NCBI RefSeq assembly: GCF_014472415.1
Contig: NZ_JACSZV010000002.1
Span: 186,001-250,000 of the forward strand
From: Pseudomonas sp. N40(2020)
GTDB lineage: Bacteria > Pseudomonadota > Gammaproteobacteria > Pseudomonadales > Pseudomonadaceae
Length of the DNA: 64,000 bases
Direction of reading: 5' to 3'
Positions 42,778 through 50,798 of this stretch are shown in pieces (the stretch's first letter is position 1; each line of letters begins with the position of its first letter). The translations under genes were made by a program, and so were the position numbers. The notes beneath the pieces are model-generated. The model searched no databases. It saw only the letters and a program-made list of their open reading frames with translations, and had not been told where the DNA came from.

Positions 42778-44232
42778 TCAGGACAGAATGTGATCGGCCG
42801 GTTTCAGCGCCCGGGTCAAGCGGTAATAGCTGAAACTGAAGCCGGGAAACATAGCGATCACATGACCGCTCTTGCTTTGGTACCAACTGTGGCAGCCGCC
42901 GGACTTCCAGACCGTGCGCTCCATCTCCCGGTGGATCATCTCAGTGTAGGTACGTTCTGCCTCGGGACGTACTTCGATGCTGCGCAGGCCTCTGGCCTGC
43001 ACGGTGCAGATGCAGTCGAGGATGTAGTTCATCTGCGATTCGATGATGAACAGCGCCGATGTGTGGCCAATGCCCGTGTTGGGGCCGGTGACGATAAACA
43101 GGTTGGGAAAGTCCGGCAGGCTGGTGCCGAGGTAGGCGCGGGGGTATTCGGCCCATACCTCTCTGAGCTGCACGGCGTTTTTTCCGCTGACCGGGTAGGA
43201 AATAACGCCATCGGTGGCGTCGTAACCGGTCGACCAGACGATCAGATCCACATCGATGTGCTGACCGTCCTGGGTGTTGATCCCGCTTTCGTCGATGGAG
43301 GCGATGCCTTGTTCGCGACTGTGCAAGGTGACGTTAGGCCGAGTCAGCGCCGGGTAGTAAGTGCTGGAAACCAGCACCCGTTTGCAGCCGATGGTGAAAT
43401 CCGGGATGAGTTTTTGCTGAAGTACCGGATCGGGCACCTGGCGCTTGAGAAAGCGCAATGCCTGCTTCTGCACCAGGTGAATCGCCGGTTTCGAGTATTT
43501 GAAGGCAATTACCCGAGTTTCGAACTGCCAGTAGATCAGCCAGCGCAATAGCTTGTAGGCCGGTTTCAAGCCCAACAGCCAACGCTGAAACGGCCCGAAC
43601 ACGCGATCAGCGCGAGGCAACACCCAATGCGGTGTGCGCTGGAACACATGCAACTGCTCGACCTTCGGCGCAATCGCCGGGATCACCTGCGCCGCGCTGG
43701 CGCCGCTGCCGACGATGGCCACGCGTTTACCGCGGTAGTCGTAGCTGTGATCCCAATGGTTTGTGTGAAAAGTCTTGCCCTGAAAGCGCTCCTGCCCCGG
43801 GAAGTGTGGGATCACCGGTTGGCTCAACGGCCCGGTGGCATTGATCATGAACTGCGCGTAGAACGTGCCCTTGGTCGCGGTGTGGACGGCCCAGCGTTTT
43901 TCAGCCTCGTCCCACTCGACGCGCTCGACATTGGCCTGCAGTTCCACCCGCTCACGCAGACCGAACTGGTCGATCACATGCTCGGTGTAACGGTGCAGTT
44001 CCGCCTGCTCGGCAAACATCTGCGACCAGCGGTACGGCGCAAATGACAGCGAATACAGCGGCGACGGCACGTCCACCGCCGCGCCGGGGTAAGTGTTCTG
44101 GCACCAGGTGCCACCGAAGAAGTCGCGCCGTTCCAGCATACGAAAATCGTCGATCCCGGCCTTGAGCAGGTTGACCGCCGCACACTGGCCGCCAAAACCG
44201 CTACCGATGATCAACACTTGGTAAGTCTGCAT
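42778..44232 (-). CDS. Baeyer-Villiger-type flavin monooxygenase
   Basis: A 484-residue class B flavoprotein monooxygenase. It has the FAD site IIGSGFGGQCAAV at the N terminus, the Baeyer-Villiger fingerprint FQGKTFHTNHWD (FxGxxxHxxxW) at ~151, the NADPH site VAIVGSGASAAQVIPAIA at ~170, and a late SGYDATDGV-like segment. Such enzymes insert oxygen beside a ketone to give an ester or lactone. AGGAGG lies just before the ATG. It is the first gene of a unit that continues with an alpha/beta hydrolase and glcDEF, so ketone to ester to acid plus hydroxyacid is a plausible route. Substrate not determinable. Confidence 0.9.
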   Translation of the reverse strand: MQTYQVLIIGSGFGGQCAAVNLLKAGIDDFRMLERRDFFGGTWCQNTYPGAAVDVPSPLYSLSFAPYRWSQMFAEQAELHRYTEHVIDQFGLRERVELQANVERVEWDEAEKRWAVHTATKGTFYAQFMINATGPLSQPVIPHFPGQERFQGKTFHTNHWDHSYDYRGKRVAIVGSGASAAQVIPAIAPKVEQLHVFQRTPHWVLPRADRVFGPFQRWLLGLKPAYKLLRWLIYWQFETRVIAFKYSKPAIHLVQKQALRFLKRQVPDPVLQQKLIPDFTIGCKRVLVSSTYYPALTRPNVTLHSREQGIASIDESGINTQDGQHIDVDLIVWSTGYDATDGVISYPVSGKNAVQLREVWAEYPRAYLGTSLPDFPNLFIVTGPNTGIGHTSALFIIESQMNYILDCICTVQARGLRSIEVRPEAERTYTEMIHREMERTVWKSGGCHSWYQSKSGHVIAMFPGFSFSYYRLTRALKPADHILS

Positions 44233-44419
44233 GGGCCTCCTTCTTATAGTTGTTTTTCCGTTTTCCTCCTTTCATGTATAGCCAAATATTTGCACTGTGC
44301 GCGGCGGATCAGCGCCCGTTGAGCCCGCTAGCCGGTGATGGCTATTTAACGTCGCCCTGTTAGACTCCAAGCCAGTCCGTCTGACGGTGTGCAAGTTCCG
44401 TCGAGTGATCGAGGCCCCT

Positions 44420-45493
44420 ATGGGAAACACGGGAGGGAAGGGACTTTCATTGGCCAGGAGGCTCTACACATCGCGAACCCTCGGTCTGGTCCTGGGGCTT
44501 CTTTGCGTGAGCGTGGCGATGTACCCGCTCGATCCACCGCTGTGGGTATGGGCGCTGATGCTGATCAACGGCCTGGTCTGGCCGCATTTGGCCTTTCAAT
44601 GGGCGCGCCGTTCAAGCGTGCCTTACCACGGCGAACACCGAAATCTATTGATCGACGCCTTTCTCGGCGGTTTTTGGGTCGCCGCCATGCAGTTCAATCC
44701 GCTGCCCAGCGCCACGACCATCTCGATGATGGCGATGAACAACGTGGCCATCGGCGGTGTTCGCTTTCTGCTGGCCGGATCTGCGGCGCAGCTCCTTGGG
44801 GTTGGCGTAGGGCTGGTGGTGTTTGCCCCAGCCTTCATTCCGCAAACCTCACCCTTGCAACTGTATGCCTGCCTGCCGTTGCTGATGCTCTATCCGCTGG
44901 CGCTGGGCTGGATCTGCTTTCGCCAGGCCTACACGCTGGGGCTGCATAAACGTGAATTGCTCGCGCTTAGCCGCACCGACAGCCTCACCGGGCTGCTCAA
45001 CCACGGTGCCTGGAAGGATCAACTGGAAATCGCCTTTCAGCGCTGCAAACGGCAGAAACAGGGTGCGGCGATTGCATTGATCGACATCGATCATTTCAAG
45101 GCGATCAATGACACCTACGGCCATGTGGCCGGCGACATCGTGCTGCGGCAACTGAGCAAACTGCTCAAGCAGAACCTGCGTGCCACCGACATCGCGGGGC
45201 GATATGGGGGCGATGAATTCTGCGTGATTCTCCCGGAGCTACCATTGTTCCATGCCGCCCAAGCCATGGAAGCGTTGCGCGAGCGCTTCGCCACGCTGGG
45301 CTATGAGCAGAACCCGGCGCTGAAGGTCAGCTTGAGCATCGGACTGGCGGAGTACGATCCGGCCCATGCCGATGCGACGCGTTGGCTCAATGATGCGGAT
45401 CAGGCGTTGTACGAGGCCAAGGCCAGTGGGCGCAACCGGGTTATCTGCAATTGCGACAACCTGCCCAAGCAGCCGGTGCTCGACTCGGTCTGA
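44420..45493 (+). CDS. diguanylate cyclase with MASE2-type membrane sensor
   Basis: A 357-residue inner-membrane protein. The N-terminal ~185 residues contain five to six hydrophobic segments and match the MASE2 sensor of AdrA/DgcC-like enzymes. A GGDEF domain follows (SRTDSLTGLLNHGAW, DIDHFKAINDTYGHVAGD, RYGGDEF), so c-di-GMP synthesis from GTP should be active. RATD five residues before GGDEF is an intact inhibitory I-site. GAGG lies five bases before the ATG; the longer reading is less supported. AdrA-like enzymes often drive cellulose or other polysaccharide production, so a link to the locus at 2.5-21 kb is possible. It diverges from the monooxygenase unit. Confidence 0.92.
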   Translation: MGNTGGKGLSLARRLYTSRTLGLVLGLLCVSVAMYPLDPPLWVWALMLINGLVWPHLAFQWARRSSVPYHGEHRNLLIDAFLGGFWVAAMQFNPLPSATTISMMAMNNVAIGGVRFLLAGSAAQLLGVGVGLVVFAPAFIPQTSPLQLYACLPLLMLYPLALGWICFRQAYTLGLHKRELLALSRTDSLTGLLNHGAWKDQLEIAFQRCKRQKQGAAIALIDIDHFKAINDTYGHVAGDIVLRQLSKLLKQNLRATDIAGRYGGDEFCVILPELPLFHAAQAMEALRERFATLGYEQNPALKVSLSIGLAEYDPAHADATRWLNDADQALYEAKASGRNRVICNCDNLPKQPVLDSV

Positions 45494-45608
45494 CTCCCCG
45501 TATATCACCTGTGTGAACCGGTTCAATCGGTGTCGCATCCGGGATAGAGCCTCGCGTCAATGTCAGGTACGGTTCAAGTCCCTCCCGACGCGAAACAAGG
45601 ATCGATTC

Positions 45609-46847
45609 ATGACGTTCTCATTTTCCCGCTCCCTGCTGGCCGCCAGCCTCGGCCTGACGCTCGCATTCTCTGCCGCTACCGCCAATGCCGAACCGCATAA
45701 ACAAGTCCTCGCCAATGCTGAGCAATACCAGCCCGAAGCCCTGAAACTGCTGGAACGCTTGGTTAATATCGATACAGGCTCCGGTTATGAGCCGGGCCTC
45801 AAGCAAGTCAGCGAGATCGTCATCGATGAACTGAAAAAGCTCGGCGCCACCCTCGAACTGATACCCAACACCCCGGAAAAAACCAACCACGTACTGGCCA
45901 CGTTCAAGGGCACCGGCAAGGCGAAAATCCTGCTGATGGCGCACATGGACACGGTGTTCAAGGAAGGTTCGGCGGCCGAGCGGCCATTCCACATCAAGGA
46001 CGGACGCGCCTACGGCCCGGGGGTGATGGACGACAAGGGCGGCATCGTCGCCGGGATCTATGCACTGACAATCCTGAAAAACCTCGACTTCAAGGACTAC
46101 GCGCAAATCACCTTTCTGCTCGACGCCAGCGAAGAAACCGGCTCGGACGTCGCCACCGACCTGATCAAGAAAACCGCCAAACTGCATGACGTGACGCTCA
46201 ATCTTGAGCCGGGTCGTCCGGCCGATGGCCTTGTGGTGTGGCGCAAGGGCAGCGCGACGGCGGTGGTCGAGGTCAAGGGCAAAGCAGCGCATGCCGGGGT
46301 CGCGCCGGAATTGGGGCGCAACGCGGCGATGGAAGCGGCGCACCAGATTCTGCAACTGGGCAAGCTGGGTGATGAGGCGAAGAAAACCACCATCAACTTC
46401 ACCGTGCTCAAGGCTGGCGATCGCACCAACGTGATTCCGGATCAAGCCACGGCCAAGGCTGACGTGCGTGCGGCGGTGCCGGAGGAGTTCGACCGGATCG
46501 AGAAGGATCTGGCGCGGGTGTCGCAGGACAAGCTGATTCCTGACACTGAGGTGAAGACTTCTTTGCAGCGCGGGTTACCGCCTATGCCGCAAACGGCCGA
46601 GTCGGATCGCTTGATGGCCATGGCGCAGGGGATTTACGGCGAAATCGGCCGCAAATTGACCGAGGAGGGCAGCGGTGGCGCGGCCGATGCGAGTCTGTCG
46701 GCCGGGGTTGGCATGCCGACGCTGGATGGCTTCGGGATTGTTGGCGGCAATATTCATACGCCGGAGGAATATGCGGAGGTGGCGAGTGTGGCGCCGCGGA
46801 TATATCTGTTGTCGCGGATGATTATGGAGTTGTCCAAGGGGCAGTGA
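45609..46847 (+). CDS. periplasmic M20 carboxypeptidase (carboxypeptidase G2-like)
   Basis: A 412-residue M20A metallopeptidase with a signal peptide (ASLGLTLAFSAATANA), the same layout and length as Pseudomonas carboxypeptidase G2, which releases C-terminal glutamate from folates and related conjugates. Zinc ligands are visible in LMAHMDTVF, GVMDDKGG, DASEETGS and near EPGRPADG and the final HTPEEY; a dimerisation domain lies between ~220 and 320 (GKAAHAGVAPELGRNA). AAGGA precedes the ATG at good spacing. It lies 115 bases after the diguanylate cyclase gene and may have its own promoter. The exact peptide substrate is not known. Confidence 0.9.
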   Translation: MTFSFSRSLLAASLGLTLAFSAATANAEPHKQVLANAEQYQPEALKLLERLVNIDTGSGYEPGLKQVSEIVIDELKKLGATLELIPNTPEKTNHVLATFKGTGKAKILLMAHMDTVFKEGSAAERPFHIKDGRAYGPGVMDDKGGIVAGIYALTILKNLDFKDYAQITFLLDASEETGSDVATDLIKKTAKLHDVTLNLEPGRPADGLVVWRKGSATAVVEVKGKAAHAGVAPELGRNAAMEAAHQILQLGKLGDEAKKTTINFTVLKAGDRTNVIPDQATAKADVRAAVPEEFDRIEKDLARVSQDKLIPDTEVKTSLQRGLPPMPQTAESDRLMAMAQGIYGEIGRKLTEEGSGGAADASLSAGVGMPTLDGFGIVGGNIHTPEEYAEVASVAPRIYLLSRMIMELSKGQ

Positions 46848-46885
46848 CGGGAGTTTGTCGTTATTCATAGCGTAACCCCCCCGTC

Positions 46886-46924
46886 CTGTAGGAGCTGTCG
46901 AGTGAAACGAGGCTGCTCCTACAG
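46886..46924. repeat. REP-type hairpin
   Basis: CTGTAGGAGC (46,886-46,895) and GCTCCTACAG (46,915-46,924) form a perfect 10-bp inverted repeat around a 19-base centre. This TGTAGGAGC core is the common Pseudomonas REP sequence also seen at 60.3 kb. It may protect or end the carboxypeptidase transcript. Confidence 0.85.
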
Positions 46925-46974
46925 GGGCTTCAACTACGTACAAAAATTAGCGAAAAGTCTGACAGAGACTCTCA

Positions 46975-47003
46975 TTGCGACTATCGAGTGCGGCTTTTAT
47001 AGT
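46975..47003 (+). promoter_or_regulatory. predicted sigma-70 promoter of the small gene at 47077
   Basis: TTGCGA (46,975-46,980) and TATAGT (46,998-47,003) with an exact 17-base spacer. Transcription would start near 47,010, giving a leader of about 67 bases before the ATG at 47,077. Confidence 0.6.
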
Positions 47004-47076
47004 CTCGATTCGCGGAAAACTCTGCGACGATCTTGGCCGGTCGAGTACAGGACCTGACCCTTCTGGAGTGAACTCG

Positions 47077-47379
47077 ATGACTGACCAAGTAATGCCTCGC
47101 TACATCCCCATCGACACCTACGACGCCGAGTCCCCGGTGCTCTATATCAACACCCACAAAGAACTCAGCGACATGGCCGCCTGTGCGATGCACCGGTTTG
47201 TGGTTGTGCGCGATCTGGCGGACACCTTGTCCAGCCTCAACCTCAAGGGTATTTCCGATTTTGACCTGACGCGGGTGACCAGCGCGGTGCATCTGTTGAT
47301 GCGCGAAGGGTGTGCGATTTTGAATGTGATTCAGGCCAGGGCGATGCAGCGGGAGGAGGCTTACAAAACCCCGATTTAG
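47077..47379 (+). CDS. small cytosolic protein of unknown function
   Basis: A 100-residue protein with no signal peptide and no membrane segment. It has an N-terminal extended region and then a helical part (ALCYIN-like LYINTHKELSDMAACAMHRF, SAVHLLMREGCAILNVIQAR). GGAGTG precedes the ATG and a good promoter lies upstream, so the gene is likely real. It resembles the many short helical proteins of fluorescent pseudomonads known only as hypothetical. It stands alone between REP elements. Confidence 0.7.
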   Translation: MTDQVMPRYIPIDTYDAESPVLYINTHKELSDMAACAMHRFVVVRDLADTLSSLNLKGISDFDLTRVTSAVHLLMREGCAILNVIQARAMQREEAYKTPI

Positions 47380-47391
47380 CGCTGTGGCGGC

Positions 47392-47496
47392 TGACGTCAT
47401 CGCTGGCAAGCCAGCTCCCACAGGATTTTCTTGTGACCACAAATCTGTGGTCAGCCACTTAACCTGTGGGAGTCTGGCTTGCCAGCGATGGCGTCA
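47392..47496. repeat. REP-type inverted pair
   Basis: A left arm with TGACGTCATCGCTGGCAAGC (from 47,392) and a right arm ending in GCTTGCCAGCGATGGCGTCA (to 47,496) form a long imperfect inverted repeat; inside it TGACCACA/TGTGGTCA (47,433-47,452) forms a further 8-bp hairpin. It lies between two convergent genes and shares its core with 2485-2522. Confidence 0.82.
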
Positions 47497-47510
47497 GTCC
47501 GGCCAACACA

Positions 47511-48380
47511 TCACTCCTTGACGCTCATATATTCCTTGGCCCAGAGAATGTATTCCTCCGGCTGGGTATAGGTATGCGTCAATTCGGTCGCGCTCAAGTC
47601 CGAAGCCTGGGTAAAGATCTGCCGCTGTTCGCGCAGGCTGTCGTAGGTTGCCTTGATCGCCGCGAAGTACGCGCCATGGCCGTCGATGGTCACGCGCACG
47701 CCCAGTTCGGCCAGACGTTTGTCGTCGCGCAGTGCCGGGTTGCCGTAGGTCACCAGCATCAGCGGCACGGTCAGATGTTCTGCAATCTGCTCCAACTGAT
47801 CGAAGTCCTGCACGCCAACCATGCAAATGCCATCGGCGCCGGCAGCTTGATACTGGCGGGTGCGGCTGATGATTTCCTGGTTCGGCAGGATGCCGGCGTT
47901 GGTGCGGGCGATGATCGCCATTTCCGTGTCGACCCTGGCTTCCAGCGCTGCGCGGATCTTGCCGACGCCTTCGGCAACCGTGATCAGGTCAGTGGATTTA
48001 CGGCCAAATTGGGCGGGCAGCAAGGTGTCTTCGATGGTCAGGGCGGCGACGCCGGCGCGTTCCAGTTCGACGATGGTGCGCATCACGTTGAGGGCGTTGC
48101 CGTAGCCGTGGTCGGCGTCGGCGATCACCGGCAATTGGGCGACACGGCCGATGCGGGTGGCCTGTTCGGCGAACTCGCTGAGGGTGATCAGGGCAAAGTC
48201 CGGCGCGCCCAATACCTGCAGCGAGGCCACGGAACCCCCGAGAATCCCCACTTCAAAACCCAGGTCCGCGGCAATGCGGGCGGACATCGGGTCGAACACC
48301 GAGGCCGTGTGGTAGCAGGTGTCGGAGGCCAGCAGCTGACGGAAGTTACGGCGCAAATCTTGATGGGAAAGCCTGGTCAT
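47511..48380 (-). CDS. oxaloacetate decarboxylase (isocitrate lyase/PEP mutase superfamily)
   Basis: A 289-residue enzyme close in length and motif to P. aeruginosa PA4872, a Mg-dependent oxaloacetate decarboxylase of the PEP mutase/isocitrate lyase superfamily. Visible features: [20 protein letters not shown], the metal-binding [25 protein letters not shown] (superfamily signature) and RTNAGI. It converts oxaloacetate to pyruvate and CO2. The ATG at 48,380 has GGTGGAAC upstream; 25 extra codons upstream are unsupported. It lies 188 bases after aruG on the same strand and could act on oxaloacetate derived from amino-acid breakdown, but the gap suggests a separate unit. Confidence 0.88.
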   Translation of the reverse strand: MTRLSHQDLRRNFRQLLASDTCYHTASVFDPMSARIAADLGFEVGILGGSVASLQVLGAPDFALITLSEFAEQATRIGRVAQLPVIADADHGYGNALNVMRTIVELERAGVAALTIEDTLLPAQFGRKSTDLITVAEGVGKIRAALEARVDTEMAIIARTNAGILPNQEIISRTRQYQAAGADGICMVGVQDFDQLEQIAEHLTVPLMLVTYGNPALRDDKRLAELGVRVTIDGHGAYFAAIKATYDSLREQRQIFTQASDLSATELTHTYTQPEEYILWAKEYMSVKE

Positions 48381-48568
48381 ACGAGTTCCACCAATACAAA
48401 GGAATGGAACGGCTTGAGCAAAGGTGTCAACGCCGAAGAATGAAAAGGCTATCACGCGAATGGGTCAATGATCATGACGAATTTGCAAGGATGCTGCTGG
48501 CAGTGAGTCCCGGGCTGAAAGGATTCACTTGTAAAGGGGGGATTTGCTTGTGGTGTGATCTCTGAAGT

Positions 48569-49603
48569 TCAGGCTGCCACCGCTTGTTGCTGTTGATTGG
48601 GCAACATCACCGCCCGCACCGAATTGCCCGGTTGCAGTTGCAGGCGCTTGGCCGTGAGGCGGTCGATCACCAAGCTGCTGCCGACCCGACGAGCGCGGGC
48701 GACGGTGATGCGGCAGTTTTCCAGGCGGCGGTTATGGATCAGCCACAGAGGCGCCTGTTCGTCCGGGGTGCCGAGGCTCAGGGCCAACTCAAGGCTGTCG
48801 CGCACCGTGCGAATGTTGCGGATTGGCGCTTCGATCACCGGCCCACCGTCGAAAATGTCGATATAGCCTTTGTGGGTGAAACCCTCGGCCTGGAGGATTT
48901 TCAGCGCCGGTTCGGTATTGGGGTGCGCCTGACCGATGGCGGCTTGCGCCTGTTCGGTGAGCAGGCAGGTGTACAACGGCTGGCGCGGCATCAATTCGGC
49001 GATGAACGATTTGTTGCCCAGCCCCGACAGGTGATCGGCGTGACTGAAGTCCATCTGGAAGAAGTGTCGGCCCAGACTGTCCCAGAACGGCGAGCAACCC
49101 AGCTCATCGGCACTGCCGCGCAGTTCGGCGATCATCTTCTCGCCAAACAGATGCGGGAACTCAGCGACGAACAGCAAACGCCCCAACGACAACAAGCGGC
49201 CGTTGCTGCCGTGGCGATGGTTATGGCCCAGAAACAACGAGCACAGCTCCGATTGCCCGGTCAGTTCGTTATTGAGGAACAGAGTCGGGATCTGCCGTTG
49301 AATGCCCAGGTCCGGGGCCGAACTCACCGTCAGCCCGACCCGATAGTTGTACCAGGGCTCGCGCAAACCAACCGCGCCGGCCATTGCGCTGACACCCACC
49401 ACGCGCATGTCATCGTCTTCGAGCACAAACAGATAGTCGGCATCGGCACGTTCGACCTGCTCGGCGAACGCCCGTTGCGCCCAGCGCACCCGGTGGGACA
49501 GGCGATCTTCGTTGGCCGGCAGGGTGGTGAACCCCGGGCCTGCCTGCTGTACCAGCGTCATCAACGCGGGCAGGTCGCTGACTTTAACCGGGCGGACAAT
49601 CAT
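48569..49603 (-). CDS. aruG: arginine/ornithine N-succinyltransferase subunit beta (AruG-like)
   Basis: A 344-residue AstA-family protein that, with the alpha subunit, forms the heteromeric succinyltransferase of the AST pathway (arginine + succinyl-CoA). It opens with MIVRPVKVSDLPALMTL and has ELCSLFLGHNHRHGSNGRLLS, FAEFPHLFGEKMIAELRG, HFFQMDFSHADHLS and EGFTHKGYIDIFDGGP, all hallmarks of the family. It follows aruF with a 61-base gap. The usual neighbours aruC, aruD, aruB and aruE are absent here, so this could be a second, specialised copy rather than the main arginine operon. Substrate therefore uncertain. Confidence 0.88.
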   Translation of the reverse strand: MIVRPVKVSDLPALMTLVQQAGPGFTTLPANEDRLSHRVRWAQRAFAEQVERADADYLFVLEDDDMRVVGVSAMAGAVGLREPWYNYRVGLTVSSAPDLGIQRQIPTLFLNNELTGQSELCSLFLGHNHRHGSNGRLLSLGRLLFVAEFPHLFGEKMIAELRGSADELGCSPFWDSLGRHFFQMDFSHADHLSGLGNKSFIAELMPRQPLYTCLLTEQAQAAIGQAHPNTEPALKILQAEGFTHKGYIDIFDGGPVIEAPIRNIRTVRDSLELALSLGTPDEQAPLWLIHNRRLENCRITVARARRVGSSLVIDRLTAKRLQLQPGNSVRAVMLPNQQQQAVAA

Positions 49604-49664
49604 GCTGTAACTCCTTCTTCGCGCCTGTTCGGGCACTGTCGTTGGGTGCGGAACCGGGCGCGGT

Positions 49665-50681
49665 TCACAGGGCAATCAGCCGGATCGGGCTGTCATCGGT
49701 CACGTTCAGCGCCGCACACATTGCAGGGGTGAGGGACAGCGGTTGATCGGGGTGGTAATCGAGTTCGGCGACGATGGCCCGGAAGCCATGCAGCGCATCG
49801 TTGCTCAGCAGATAACGGCTGCGTGCATCAATGTGCGATTGTTGCTGCGCCTGTGCGGTCCGGCTTTGAGCGACTGAACGGATGTTCGCGGTGCGCGCGT
49901 ACAACGTCGGGCCAGCGTCGAACAAGTCAATGTAGCTGTTGGTTTCGAAGCCTTCGCGCTCAAGAATGTCGAAGGCTTCCTGGCCATCCGGGTGAATACG
50001 GCCGATACAGTCCTGTGCCGCTTGCGGCAGCATCGGCACGTAGATCGGGTATTGCGGCATCAGTTCGGCGAGGAACGCGCGGCTCTGCAACCCGCACAGG
50101 CGCTCGGCCTCGGCGTAGGGCAGGTCGAAGAAGTGTTTGCCCAGCGCATCCCAGAACGGCGAATGACCGTTCTCGTCGCTGTAACCGACGATTTCGGTAA
50201 TCACTGCTTCGGCGAAGCGCTGCGCGTGGGCCGCGATGAACAGCAAGCGCGCCCGCGAGAGCAATTCGGAAAACGGCGTTCGCACTAGCGCTGCGTCGAT
50301 GTGGAAACCACGCAACAGGGTGTGATCGTTCAGGTCGTGGCACAACGAAAGCGCCGGCACGCCGTGCTCGATATTCAGCTCCCGCGAGGCACTGGTGAAA
50401 TGGCGATTGCGCAGGCTGTAGAACGGCTCGCCAAAACCGGCCTTGGCGAGGATCTCCGAACAGCCCACCAGCCGCTGACTGTCGGAATCTTCCAGCACGA
50501 AGAAATAGTTCTCCGGGCCGTGGGCCGCGGCTTCGCTGTCAAACGAGGCACAGGAGCCAGCGATTTTCTCGCGCAAACGCTCGCTGTCGTCCGGTAGGGA
50601 GGTCACGCCCACCAGACTGTCGCGGGCCAATTGTTGGAGCTGGGGCAGGTCATTCTGCTCGACTGGGCGTAAGACCAGCAT
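49665..50681 (-). CDS. aruF: arginine/ornithine N-succinyltransferase subunit alpha (AruF-like)
   Basis: A 338-residue AstA-family protein beginning MLVLRPVEQNDLPQLQQLARDS, with FYSLRNRHFTSASRELNI, HFFDLPYAEAERLCG and EGFETNSYIDLFDAGPTLYA, all matching the alpha subunit. It shares the fold and length of the aruG product encoded next to it. Together they should add a succinyl group to the alpha-amine of arginine or ornithine. It is preceded by a terminator-like hairpin at 50,697-50,723 and therefore seems to begin a separate transcript from the APC permease. No ArgR-type box was recognised upstream. Confidence 0.88.
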   Translation of the reverse strand: MLVLRPVEQNDLPQLQQLARDSLVGVTSLPDDSERLREKIAGSCASFDSEAAAHGPENYFFVLEDSDSQRLVGCSEILAKAGFGEPFYSLRNRHFTSASRELNIEHGVPALSLCHDLNDHTLLRGFHIDAALVRTPFSELLSRARLLFIAAHAQRFAEAVITEIVGYSDENGHSPFWDALGKHFFDLPYAEAERLCGLQSRAFLAELMPQYPIYVPMLPQAAQDCIGRIHPDGQEAFDILEREGFETNSYIDLFDAGPTLYARTANIRSVAQSRTAQAQQQSHIDARSRYLLSNDALHGFRAIVAELDYHPDQPLSLTPAMCAALNVTDDSPIRLIAL

Positions 50682-50696
50682 GGATGTACTCCTGTA

Positions 50697-50723
50697 TCAA
50701 AAGGTTCGGCGAATCACCGAACC
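50697..50723 (-). terminator. weak Rho-independent terminator after the APC permease
   Basis: On the minus strand, GGTTCGG and CCGAACC form a 7-bp stem with a 7-base loop, followed by TTTTG. It would end the permease unit before aruF. The short T-run makes it moderate. Confidence 0.55.
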
Positions 50724-50798
50724 TGACTATCACTGTCGGTTTCCACGCGTTAAAGCGGCGGTCGCCTGATTTGTTGTCAGACGCCGCTCTTTTTCTTG

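Noticed and set aside
48569..50681. Calling this the complete arginine succinyltransferase operon
   Set aside because: aruC, aruD, aruB, aruE, argR and the aot transporter genes are not adjacent.
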